64,000 nucleotides of DNA from Henckelia pumila (lineage: Eukaryota; Streptophyta; Magnoliopsida; Lamiales; Gesneriaceae): positions 93,328,151 through 93,392,150 of the forward strand of contig NC_133120.1 in the NCBI RefSeq assembly GCF_033568475.1, given 5' to 3'. The first letter of the stretch is position 1; the number at the start of each line of letters is the position of its first letter. The notes under the pieces are model-generated. The model ran no database searches, had not been told where the DNA came from, and saw nothing but the letters and a program-made list of their open reading frames with translations. This document shows, in pieces, positions 10,125-27,545 of this stretch. A program made the translations under genes and the position numbers.

Positions 10125-13100
10125 TTATCTTCCAAGAACGAGGCCGCTAAATACTTGGCTGTTTCCTGCTAGAGTTGCTTCCCATTCGACAGAGGTCAGC
10201 AGGATCTGTGAGAGCGATATCACCAGTTGCTTCATGTCCGGTCTTAAAATGGGGTCCTCGTCCACGCATTGCTTCGCTAACATAGCCATCTGTAACGTAG
10301 ATATACGGGAGAACAAGAAGTGATCAGCTCGATTATGTTTCTTGGTTGATCAGGACGTTTAGAAAACGAGCTTGCGTTTTTTGTTTTGGTTTGATGTATA
10401 CTTTACAAAGTGGATTTGCTATATGTGGGTCTTGGATTTCAATAACGAAAATAACGATGGGTCGCGCTCATCTTCCTATGAGGATTTAAATAAGCTCTAG
10501 TTTGGCATCACATTACCTTGAAAAGACAATCGTGCGGATACAAATCCATCAAATGAGGATCAATGTGATCTTTCAAGCTCGACATACTCATGGAGTTGGG
10601 TGCATTCCTTAGAGCAGCCACTACCTGAAACTTTCACGGCATTAGAGGGCTGTGGCAAGAATTAACCTTCCATCGAAGGTCAGCTATCGGCATCGTTGTA
10701 ATAATTTCGAAAAGTGGAGAAAAGATAAAACTATACATTGTTATTATCCAATATTGCAACAAAGTATTAATCTGATTCATCAAAAAGAAACTCTCGTGTG
10801 TATTCATCCAAGGAAGCGATGCCTGGACTTACAATCGATACCAATGACCGTCTTTCGGAACTTCTTGTCATAGCCTCCTTTCCGGATATTAATTCAAAAA
10901 GCACCACACCAAACGCATAGACGTCACTTTTGCTTGTAGCATGGCCATCCCTCAAGTATCTGAAGAATCCAGAATTTTTAATCAAATAGAAAATTAATAA
11001 CACACAAAAATTTATTCAGGGGAAACTTAACAAGTATTTTTTGGACCAAAACTTATATTTTTTCTAGTAAGTGTAGTTAACACTTACTCTGGAGCAAGAT
11101 AACCATAAGTTCCTACAACCCTCGTGACCGACTCTTCACCGTCGTTAGTTTTCATCACAAGTTTCGCCAAACCAAAATCTGAAATCTACACAAATTTATA
11201 TTGATTACATGAGATAAATCTATCTGGTTAGTTGAACAAATACCCGAGTTAGAACAGCAAACCTTTGCTCTGAAGCTGCCGTCGAGTAGAATGTTGCTAG
11301 TTTTGATATCTCGGTGCACATAATGTGGTTTTGTGTGCTCGTGTATGTACTCTAAGCCCCTAGCAGCATCAAGTGCTATTTGAAGCCTCGTGACCCAAGA
11401 TATCGATGTATGACCTATTTAGATCATGGAGACAGAATCCAATGTAAGTTATCAGAGCTAATTATATGATGACTAAAACAAAGGAAATTTTTTTGAGATT
11501 CAGTGGCGGAGACCCCAAGGTAAAAATATAGGTGGGTGAAACTCAAAATGCAGATTTTTAAAACAGAATGGTTCCCTCTGACACCGAGGGCTAGAGCGAG
11601 CTAACCTTTAGTCTGAGGATCATGCAAGTGATTTCTAAGAGAACCCTTTTGAGCATACTCATATACAAGAAAGAGTTCATCAACACTAGCTGCATAACCG
11701 ATCAATTCTACCTTTGAAAAAATCAAACAAAAAATAATCAACATTATATAATCTCACAACCAAGCTCACGAGCTACAGGCATCAACTGCAAAAGAAAAAC
11801 ATTACCAAATTTGTATGATGGACTTTGCACAGAACTTTCATCTCTGCCACAAATTCCTTAGTTTTTGTAGCCGTCATTCTTTTGATAGCAACTTCCTGAA
11901 ATTTTACACCACCACATCGCATTATTATAACTTAATTGACAAGCGAGGTCAAGCAGCAAACTCAAGAGGTTTAAACCTGGTCTCGAAGAAGTCCATAATA
12001 CACTGAACCATATGTTCCATGTCCCAAAAGATTAGACTCGGAAAACCCATCTGTCGAAGTCAGAATCTCCTCATACGTGAAAACGATAGGCTTATCCATG
12101 TCAAATACATCGGTCCCTATCACTGCCGTAGACAAGGCAAGTACAATTAAGAAAATTATATCATAAATTTCCGTAGGCAATAATTTGAAAACCAGAAGCA
12201 GGTTTTAGCAAATTTTGCAGTCCAAGCGAATTACACTCATTTTTCAGAAACTATTTGAATTTATTAGAACTCCAGAGGACATTCAAGAAAATAATATTAG
12301 CGGCTTACGGTTATAATTATTTTAGCAAAAAATCACCTAAAATCTTCTAATTTCATTGCTTCATTGTAGAAAATTGGGTAATAAGGTATATGGCTTCCGT
12401 TTTGTAGCCAGCTGTCTCATTCCAACAAGAAAATCTCCAACAAACCAGAGGAACTCAGAAACAAACAATCATTCTCATCGCATGATAGTTTAAAGAAATT
12501 AGCATATTTCAAGATTCATAATATAAGAGCAGTCAAGAACGCTTGAAATTTAAACCTGTAGGAATATTTATTTGCCGGTTGCTAGATTCCCCAATATGAT
12601 GTTTTGAATTCCCAGAGTTGCCACAAATGGACCTCCCTGAAGCACAGCAGAAACTCGAGTTTCGGAGAACGTGAAATTTGTGAGAATTCTTCCCTTCGGA
12701 ATCCTTTGGGTGACTTCCTCGAGATCCACCAGAACAGATGGATGATTTCAAGCAAACAAAAAGAAGCACCACAACAACGACCAGAACCAATCCAACAGCC
12801 AGACTTCCGATGATCCACCAATAAGGTATGCGAGACTTGTGATCCACCTGATCTCCAACTGGTAAAAAATGCAGAGAGTAAGTAAAGTATTTTCAATATC
12901 AATTAGGAATGAATATGATTTGTTGGGTGATAATAACATGACCAGAACATAATTTTTCAGTTAATTATACGGAAGAGAATGCAAAACATATACATTCAGT
13001 GCTTTTTGACGAAACCAACAGCTGATTTTTTAAAGTACAAGCATGAAAGAGAATACCAGAACATATAATACCTGCAAAGTTATCAGCAGATGGAGCTGGA

Positions 13101-14446
13101 CCAGGAACTGGTACGTCATCATTTACGAGATAAGGCTCGCCTGGAGCTGAAAGCGAGGGGCAAAAGGAAAAACAAAGTATTATTACCCAAAAATTACCCC
13201 CAAGTAACAATTCACACCTGAAATTCTATCTCAGAGACAGGACTCTGATTGCTGTATATTCCACTCAATACTCAAATTACTCATTTCTTATAACCTTTGT
13301 TCTTTGCTTCAGTTTATACATTTCGTTGTGTTCAATGAGATAAGGAAACATTTTAGGTGCTTTTTGTTAAATACTATATTTTGTGCTCGCTACAAGCAGA
13401 ATGCTCCCAAATAACAAAATTTCAACCATCCAAATGCATTTTTCTTCCATTTACATTGCATAATCCCAACTTTTACCGAGTTTCTTCTACATAATCGATT
13501 CTACTTAGCATATTAACTTAGCATATTAGACTCTGCACATATGAAAAATCTAGAAAATACTCCAAACATTTCAACTTCAACCTATCGGAAATCTTTATAC
13601 TATATATCACAGAAAGAACATCAATATCCCAACCAACTGTAAAGCCAAAAAAAAAAAAAAAAATGATCTAAAATGACCTCAAAGAATCAAACCCCGATTT
13701 TCTATTAAAAATGAAGCCAAGGGAAAAAACACAACAACATAACACGCTGTCGCAACAAAATTTAACAAGAAATACATCAAATTCAAATTCAAACCCCCCC
13801 AAAGGGAGAAGAAAGAAGAAACAACCGTACCTGAATTCAGTGGTATATAGTAAAGTTCCCCAATTGTCACATTATCAGGATTAGCAATCCCATTTACAGC
13901 CTCTATACTATCCATACTAACCCCAAATCTGCTGGACAAAGACTCCACACTATCCCCATCTTCCATCACATAACTCATCAGATAGTTCCACAGCCCACTT
14001 GAGCAACCACACACGAGCTTAAGTGACACCACTGCACCTTTTCTGGCTGCTCTAGTGAAATTTGAAGGAAAATAAGCCAACCCATTGTAAGCCTCCACAA
14101 CCAAATCATAGACAGACCCATTATTCTCCCTCACGGTAAAAGTGGTATTTGTCAAGTAAGTTTTCACCACTGAGGCGCAAGAACAGTTCTTTTTGATGAA
14201 AACGTAATCCCTACCGTTTCCTTCAAATGTAATGTCATCTCGTAAAACATCGAACATGCTTTCAATCACAGGAAGTGTTTGCTCTGGCGTGGGCTTGAAG
14301 GCCAGAAAAGAGGTGCATAGGCGTTTAGTGTCTGTACAGTTGAGTGGAGTTGCTGCCGCTGATGTAATGAGTTCTTGAAACAGGAGTCTAAGCAGAAAAA
14401 GTGCCAGGATTTGTGCTCGTTCTTGAGCCATAGTTGCAAAATTCAA
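10125..14446 (-). CDS. LYK3: LysM-domain receptor-like kinase, LYK3 type
   Basis: Plasma-membrane receptor kinase of the chitin/Nod-factor LysM family. Eleven exons fit: 14446-13831, 13146-13072, 12858-12556, 12116-11977, 11895-11806, 11711-11606, 11414-11263, 11186-11098, 10959-10833, 10624-10517, 10289-10125, giving 656 aa, close to Arabidopsis LYK3. A signal peptide (about 1-32) precedes an ectodomain with the family CxC pairs at 88-90 (CSC) and 146-148 (CGC) and a LysM near 157-202 ending YYIPLNS. The membrane helix is about 243-269. The kinase has GHGTYGSV (363-370), VAIK with K383, HRD with D479, DFG at 497-499 and APE, so it should be active, unlike LYK4/5-type pseudokinases. A second ATG (14431, MAQERAQ) is an alternative start. 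The family match is from memory. The ligand is unknown. Arabidopsis LYK3 has been linked to immune and hormone signalling. Confidence 0.93.
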
Positions 14447-16614
14447 TCTTGATAACCAACAAGCTCAGGAAATCGAATGTTTTGTGGGAATTTGTAACTA
14501 CACACCCGAAATTGAGACTTCCATGATTTTTCTACCAAGAATTGAAAAGAATATATGTAGCTAAAACAAAGAGATTTGTGTAGAATGTCAAGTGGGATTT
14601 AGCAAAAGATAGTGAGCTGTGAATCTGGAGATTCTTGATTTGGTTTTTGTTACTTATTTTTCCGCAGGGAGAAAAGGAGATAGAGTTACTGACTGGTAAG
14701 TGTACAGAACAGTGAAAGAAGAGAAGAAAGCCATTGCCAACTTGATAGAAAAAACTGGTACAAGTCACAAGCATCTTTCTTTAATCATTAATCTTTTTTT
14801 TAACATTTTGTAATCTACAAGTAACCTTGAGATGGTTAACCAAAAAGGATTTTTCACAACTTTATAGTCACTGAATTGCGGTTGACGTAATAAATTCAGT
14901 GTTTGACTTGAGAAGTCACGATTCCATTCAACTGGAATTCTTGGGCCAATTTAGAATTTGACCGACTCCCCTTGGTCGGCTGCGTGCAGAGACGGGCTGG
15001 TGAGAAATTGCATTTTCTTCCATTCACTTAAGGTAACATTTGATTCTACTCCATTTCACATTTCAATTTCCAAATGAGTGTTCTCAAATTGACAAAGGAT
15101 ATAATTTTTTGTGCTACTCCGGTGGTTTGATAAAGGAATGGGATAGAAGTTTGACTATGAAATCATTTGAATATACAACTTTAAAATATAGCAAGTATTG
15201 GTCATAATATTTTTTAGTTTTAATACATTGTTGACACTTGAGAAATTGATATCCGCAACGACTCACTCTAAATGGATTTCACATGTTTCAATATTCAGTG
15301 CATTAGATATCTCATTTGATATCAATATACCAAATTTAAAACAAAATATCAAGTTCAAAGCTCAATTATAATTTATAATAAATTCTTTTTGTTAAAGAAA
15401 TTAATAATTGTGTAAGTATAATAATTAGTAATGCAATCCTTGCAAGCATTGGGTTTATATGCAAGACCATGGGGATCACAGGGGCACTCACTTTGCCTTT
15501 TTTTTTTCCTTTTTTTTTTCTTAAATCATTGCATTACAATTTCCAGCTGTTGGCAACGCACATTTTTTGAATAATAGTATGTGTGTACATGTGGTGCCAA
15601 CTATATATTATGATATTATAGTAAAATTAATTAGATAAATTTGGTTATAGATTTGGTTGAAATGACATTGCGTGGTGTCAAATTCACCATTAGGCCCTTC
15701 ACTTCAAAACTTTTAAAATATAGAAATAACAATTTTTTACGTTTCCAACTTGGTCCAATGGAAATGCAAAAAATATTATATATATATTTATTTATTTATT
15801 TATCTCGGGGAACTATAATACAAGAAGGAAAGCAATATTATTATTATTTAAAAGGAATATATATTTCTTCTATATAAAAAAAAAAGGAATATATATTTGC
15901 TAATTTATGGGGTGCGAATCGAGCGAAAGTTGCTTGGATACATATTATTTTTTGGCCCAAGAAAAACGAAAGCACAATTTGCAAAAAGAAGAAATAAAAG
16001 GGGACATGACAGTTGGAATGGAGGCCCACATTTGGGCCCCTTTTATTACAAAAAGGTCCCCCCTGTGAGAAAATATATAAATATGGCCCGAAAAAGAAAG
16101 ATGAATAAAAATTAAACAAAAGTGAGAGACAATATTTACTACAACTGGGTACGTAAATTCTAGTATGGGCCGACTAGGGTAGGCCCACACGTGCATTGAT
16201 TATTAATGGCAGAAAAATAGAGCGACAGTTATATAAAAAAATTGCATGGGCCCATAGATAACTACTCCACTCACCAATAATACTAGCAATTTTTGTCGTT
16301 CGAAATTTTTTAATTTTGGCAATCAATGTTTATTTCTTTTATTTAATCTTTTGTATTGATAAATTTTACAAAAACAACACTTCGGGGTTTTTGAATCTTC
16401 GGATTTAGCAAGGTAATAGATTTTGGTAGTGTTTGGATTTTGGAATTACAAAGCGGTATAAATTAGTAGGATATACTTGTGAACATCACCGTATTTATTA
16501 CATTATTAAGGTTAAACACATAATACTAACCATTTTTTGGAATGCTGGTTACTTTTCATAATATCGAAAATATCCTTTATTCAATCAATTTCATACTTTT
16601 AAATATTTAGTAAT

Positions 16615-16655
<41 letters not shown>

Positions 16656-17520
16656 CATCATTTAGAATTCAAATTTTGATAATTTTAATTTAATTTTTTT
16701 ATAATTCTTTTATGGATCACAGCAACGTATGTGTCATTCCGTGCGAGTCAATTATAAAGGGAAGATGGTGAATAATAACTGAATTTGATGATACTTTTTT
16801 TAATATACCAACGATGCCCTTAGTTTTTTTTTTTTTCAAACTTTGATTTTTTTTAAACATAACCCTTCTTATTTTACGACTTAATTGCAAAATTTTATGA
16901 AACTAAAATAAGTTAGAAACAAAATCACGATTTACAAGCACACGTTGTTCCAAGAAGCTAATTTTATTTGCTCAAAAAAAAAAAGAAAAAGAAGCTAATT
17001 TTATTCAACTTTTACGGACTCCCTTTCTTGTATGGTCATATTGGTTCGGGTTAGTATATATTCGTTTGGATCAATCTAATACTATACTTGAGTCTTGGAG
17101 AAACAATTTTATTTTACGGTTTAATACAACATTTTTAATTGATAACATGAATTCAAATAAAAAGGTTTAGGGGATAAATCAATTAAATAAATTATATTAA
17201 ACATATATCATATTAAAACACGAGGGACAATTATTTTTCAATTTAAAACTAATATTTGTAATGGTCACAACTATTTGTATCAACTGACCAAACTCCTGCT
17301 GCAAAGTAAATCTCCCTCAGATGGATATGTATAAAATAAAAACTAAAATTCTTTTAAGTTTATTATCCTTATGTTAGTTTGGGGGTAATAATGACTCCAC
17401 ATCCCCAATGGAAGATTAAAGGCCATACTTCCAAATACATGAAATTCAGCATGCATTCCAGCACACTTCACTGGATTCTTGAAAAGTACAAATGGAGAAA
17501 TCATCGGAAAGGGTAGTATT
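14447..17520. other. intergenic: LYK3 promoter side and hexokinase 3' flank
   Basis: About 3 kb with no supported gene. 14447-14800 is probably the LYK3 5' leader and promoter; small frames there have no domain. 15480-16260 holds poly-T runs, ATTT repeats and a purine-rich piece (15950-16090) in which AAAAGGGG is followed by GGGCCCCTTTT, a loose inverted repeat. A TA microsatellite is at 16621-16653. The rest is AT-rich spacer. The end near 17521 should be the hexokinase 3' UTR. Confidence 0.6.
16621..16653. repeat. (TA)n microsatellite
   Basis: About 16 uninterrupted TA units in intergenic DNA. Comparable TA tracts are at 27490-27542 (the longest), 28750-28771, 28953-28971, 35139-35170 and 42032-42068. 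Confidence 0.95.
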
Positions 17521-22390
<4,870 letters not shown>

Positions 22391-24001
22391 CCCTTCCTTC
22401 ATCTTTAACCCACCCACAGAAGCTAAAAATTGGATCTTTATTCGTTTTTTCCACAGTTTTCTGGCGGAACAAATGTATGTCACGAATGACGCGTTGAATG
22501 ATCGGGAAAAGGATAGGGTAAAAAAGGGGAAGAAATCCACGAGAAAATTTTGGTTCAAATCAGTGGAGGAGGAAAATTAACAGAGGCTAAAAAAATGGAA
22601 GGAGCGAGAGAGAATTTATCGAGATCTTTTCTGCGAATTCGAGAGCAGTAGATCAAATTCGGGTGACAAGATTTCAGTCGCCATTTTTATAATCTTTGCT
22701 CCATTCCACGTGTTCTGACCCAAATCATTATTTAACTACATCAATCCATTGACAAACTATTTTTTTTTTTTTAATCGTTTGATTTTAATTTTGTCCGGAT
22801 TTTAATTAATTAATTAATTAATTATATTGTTTGATTCAATTTTTTTTCTTTCCAAAATCTGAATTTTTTATATTCCAGAATCCAGATTGGGTAATTATCT
22901 TTATCAGGAAAAAAAGAAAAAAGGAACTTTGAAGAACATAAAATAAAAATATTATCTTTATCGTCTCGAAGTTCCAAACACTTCATTTCAACCAATGCTA
23001 AGTTCTAACCCTCGACACCTGTTCTTTAAAAGGGTATTTTATTGCTGCTACAAATTGAGTGATACCAATTATCACCCCCCACATATTAATTATTGTTTTA
23101 TAATTTTATTTTTTAAAAAAAAGGCTCAGTTCAATCATGTTAAGAAAATATTGTGTAGTTTTGAATCTTTCGAACAAATCTTTTATTTTGTTTTGTTTTT
23201 TTCACTAGAACTACGAAAAATAAAATAAAATAGTTATCCGTGTGTTATGAATTATGTGTTGTGTTAAATGTTTTTTCGTGTGTCGTGTGTCAATGAGAGC
23301 TAGCTATAATTATGGAATTTACAATCTTATCTAATCATGATAATTAAACCACCTCAATATGTGGATATACTTTTTTTGAAATTAAAACTGTAGGTATACT
23401 TTAATATATCAAATAATATATTTAGAAATATTATTATTTAATCGCTATAAATATCAGATACATAAAAATCACAATATTATCCAACGAATTAAATCACCTC
23501 GGTTATATTTTTTGATAACTAAATATATAAATTAAGCTAACATGTTATTCAAATGCGTAAAAAACATGAGTCATTTTCGGATGCAATGCATGCGTAAAAA
23601 CATATATCACTTTGGAATAAAATTTATTTTCCAAGATATTATTGCAAATTTTGAGAAACATAAATTTAGAATCTGAAACACTTTCACTAAATCCAGAGTC
23701 GGGAGACAAAAGTTGCGACTTGAAAGTACGTGTGGTCCTGCTCATATATTTATAAGAAAATGGACAACTTTAACTTCCGAGGGAAATTTTTTTTTATCAA
23801 AAGTAAGAAGATTGTTGTAATAATCATGCATATCATATTCACAATAACACAATACAGAATATAATCTTCATATTTTTTCTATATTCTGTTATCTTTAACG
23901 GTCTGTATTTTTTTATTTTTTTTATGGATAAAGATTAAAGAGCATTCTTAAATTTAAGAAAAGATGATGAGAGATATATAATATTTTATATTTTGGGTGA
24001 A
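22391..24001. other. hexokinase promoter/leader and AT-rich spacer
   Basis: 22391-22700 should be the 5' leader and core promoter of the minus-strand hexokinase; it is less AT-rich and carries upstream ATGs in antisense reading. From 22740 there are poly-T runs and TTAA repeats (22801-22825). No supported gene: frames at 22995-23228 and 23545-23745 have no domain. Confidence 0.6.
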
Positions 24002-24730
24002 TTAGAAATCAGTCCCTAAATTCAAACATATATATGTTTTCAGTCTCTTGTCAGTAAAAAATTTGTTTAAACTCCCTGGGCCCATATTTTTTTTCCGGAT
24101 GAAAATCGGTACAAAACATTGAAAATATGGTACGAATGCATGATATTCGAGCACTAATTGTTCAATATCGAGTACAAAAAATAAGATTTTGAGTATAAAA
24201 TCTGAACATCATTACTAATATGAACTTTAATATATGTTTGAATACTAAAAAAATCATACAAAGTCGGTACAAAATAATAAAAATATGGTACGAATACATG
24301 ATATTGAAGAACTAATTATTCAAGACCAGGTATAAAAATAAGATTTTGAGAGTAATTCGTATCATCTTTATTAAAATTAACTTGCAATATATGTTTGAAT
24401 ACTCAAAAATAATAAATTTGTACCAGATCTAACACATTTGGTACTCAAAAATCATATATTAATATCATATTTTCAATGTTTTGTACCGATTTCCATCAAA
24501 ATAAGATAAATGTGTCATTAATATCAATATTTTCTTAGTACTCAAAAATCATATATTTGTACCAGATCTACCACAGTTGATACTCAAATATCGTGTATTT
24601 GTACCATATTTTTAACGTTTTGTACCGAATTTTATAAGAAAAATTATGTGGGCCCAGGGAGTTTAAACTATATTTTTCTGACAAGGGACTGAGGATGAAA
24701 TTGTGTTTGGGTTTAGGGACTGATATCTAA
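24002..24730. mobile_element. foldback/MITE-like element with ~83-bp terminal inverted repeats
   Basis: The left arm (24002-24084, TTAGAAATCAGTCCCTAAA to GGGCCCATA) is matched in inverted orientation by the right arm (24648-24730), which starts TGGGCCCAGGGAGTTTAAAC. Inside, a TCGGTACAAAA...ATGGTACGAAT module is repeated in tandem about 157 bases apart (24107 and 24263), with further inverted copies (TTTTGTACCGA) near 24480 and 24620. AAT occurs on both sides (24000-24002 and after 24728), possibly a 3-bp target duplication, but this is not secure. No coding frame is present. The superfamily is unassigned. Confidence 0.75.
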
Positions 24731-26166
24731 ATTGCTGATATTTTTTTTACTATTCAGTTGAAGTTAATTATGTTCTTATCCTAACAAATTTTTTTATTGA
24801 TTTGGTGAAGTTTTATGTAAAATTACCATTATATTCTCGTTATTATATGACATTATAATAATTAACGTAACTTTTTTATTTTCCTAAAATCACAAGTTTT
24901 AAATCTTCGACCAATTTTATTGTATTTTTTTAGATATTCTGTCACTTCTAATAAAACATTCGAATGGATCATTAATTTGAAAACAATAAAAATTATTATG
25001 TTTATATAAATATTTAACGGTAAAAGCAGCAATGCGTGAAAAAAAAAAACACTAGTAGATATGCCATAATCGATATACATGTATAATAGAACCATGTATT
25101 AAATCATTGCTAAAATTTGAGACAAACATTTAATAAAAAAATGATTTGTAATAGTTTGTTGTCTTGTTATTTGCATTAAATAGTGGATTTGCTTGTTTAG
25201 ATAAATTAAAGCAGAGGGTGATTACTAGATTAACAAACATTAATTATACAATGTAGTTCAACTTATCTGATGATGTTTTTGTCAATATAGATTTAATTCC
25301 CTCAGATATCCCAAAAACCTTTTTTTTTTCTACGTGGATGAAACATGAAACACGTGCATATGAACCAATTATGATTATTGCGTTTTATTGTCAAAATAGC
25401 ATCTCATGAATCATTTTACATGTAGTTATGCCGTCACTTGCATTTGACACTACAACTAAAATCCATTAAGGGAGAATTTATAACATCTTAATTAATTTCT
25501 TAAATATCCACATAAACAAAGAAATAAATATTTCAAGGTATCTTATAACGTCCAAAGCACTCACAATGATCAAACATATTATGGTAATGTTTTGGAGAGT
25601 TTTTAGAAAGCATTTCTCAAATTTTATTTCACTAAATTTTGAATTTTTGCGAAAAAAGAAGCTAAAAAGTGTTTCCTATATGTAACGACCCACGTCCTTC
25701 CACCGCATCCCTCCCCAACTTATAGCATGGGCTCGAACCGCATGGTTCGACGGACATCGCACTCATGACCTCCCCACTATAAGTTCTCCCAAACATTACA
25801 TATAGAATCGATCTCTCAATAAATTATTCTACTTCTCGTAAAAGCTTCGGTGTTGTGAACCCCGATCCTTTACTTATTATTATCTATATCTATTTATTAA
25901 CATGGTCTCTTGGTATGATACTTTAATTCTGAAATTTCAAATTATTTGAAAAAAGAGTGAAAATAACTAATATAATCAATTATTTTTTTAACTACTTTTT
26001 AATTATGATTAATATTTTAACCACAAAAACATTCATTTTTTTATTTTTATAAATTTATTAGATTTTTTTTCGAAATTAATTTTAATAAAAAAAAATCAGA
26101 TTTTTCATCGCAAATACGCTAATTATTATTATTATCGACAAGAAGTTAGGTGTATAACCAGAATGG
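24731..26166. other. AT-rich spacer with one GC-richer unclassified patch
   Basis: No supported gene. A patch at 25682-25870 is distinctly richer in C and G, begins TGTAACGACCCACGTCC and includes an ATGGGCTCGAACCGCATGGTTCGA near-palindrome. The opening resembles the terminal bases of some gypsy LTRs read backwards, but no second landmark supports that. Confidence 0.5.
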
Positions 26167-26430
26167 GGCTAATTGCATTCAGACCCCCTGTAAAAAGTCT
26201 AAAAGACATAAAACACCCTATGTAAAATTAATAGCATGTTAGACCCTATGTTTTAAAAAAATTAGCATAAAAACCCCTATGAGAGGGTATAAATGTACCC
26301 AAGTTTGTATAACATAGGGGTGAAATGTGCTAGATTTTAAAAGACTGGGGGATGCATTAGCCTATTAATATTTTTTAGAGAGTTTTATGACTTTTAGACT
26401 TTTCACATGGAAGATTAATGCAATTAGGCC
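26167..26430. mobile_element. short MITE with ~40-bp terminal inverted repeats
   Basis: GGCTAATTGCATTCAGACCC at 26167, continuing to GTCTAAAAG, is mirrored at the right end by CTTTTAGACTTTTCACATGG through AATTAGGCC (26390-26430). The interior contains CCCTATG/CATAGGG pairs as a second inverted level. AACCAG occurs on both sides but at unequal distance, so the target duplication is unresolved. Noncoding. Confidence 0.7.
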
Positions 26431-27488
26431 AACCAGCGAAAAATCAAATGAAAGGTAGTGAATGCCGCATGTTTGGTATATGGGCCTGCTTATTTTGGGC
26501 TTTAAAAAAAGTGTATTAAGTCAAATGTGGGCAGCCTCCTTGTTTTGGACTTCAAAATAAAAGTAAAAAAGTTTTACTTTCTTTTTCTGGGCCCACCCAC
26601 TGAATCTTCACCCTCGTTTGTGAACATGAAACACGAGCTACATAAAACATAGAGATACTATACTCCATCGGGTATGTTGCATCCGATGGAATGGTATAAA
26701 CTCCGCCGAATACACCCGACATGATTTTTCCATACGAAAGTCTCGGAAATTTTATCCTATTCACCCGGCTACCATTCATTGTTCATTTGGTCAGACGTCA
26801 AATAAATAATTATGATTCATTAAATGTGTTACACTTGATGAAACATAACATTTCTCTCAAGAATTATGCACATAGATTCAACCAACATTAACAATCATCT
26901 TAAAGGGAGTTTGATTGAACTTGTAAATTCTACAAATTACTTATAAGCTGTTGGATTTCGTGCATTAATTGTTTTTCAAATAACTTATAAGTTGTTTTCT
27001 AAAAACTTAAGGGTGATTTTAATTTTTTTCAAAAATATCTTATTTTAATATTTTATTTTTCAAAATATCTTTGCATATTTCAGAAATTCTCATTTCTCAC
27101 CATGTCATCAACCTAATAAATATTATTTTTCAAAATAAAATAATATCGATTTTCTAAATTAAAATATAAATCGTTTAGTTTTTTTTTAACATGTATTTAT
27201 TCTAAAACTATTTTCATATATATGAAACTATTTATATTACCTTCGTAATATTATACTTTTTTTTTGGTAAATTTGACAATGCGAGTATATAATAATATAA
27301 AATATTTCAACAAAAATATATTTGAGTTGTTTAAAATAAGTTTATCGAATACTTTAATGACTCATTTTAGAAATACAACATGACAGCTTATAAGCTACTA
27401 AAATAACTCATAAACTGTTTTTAATAATTAAGCTGACTTGCACTAATTTGTATATAGACATTTACCATATTTAAATTTGGTTTCGCTG

Positions 27489-27545
<57 letters not shown>

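Noticed and set aside
11511-11545. CAGTGGCGGAG-like hAT terminus in a LYK3 intron
   Set aside because: Too short a match and no inverted partner or target duplication found.
15950-16090. Possible hairpin with AAAAGGGG and CCCCTTTT arms
   Set aside because: Arms are short and interrupted; not enough to call a microRNA or MITE.
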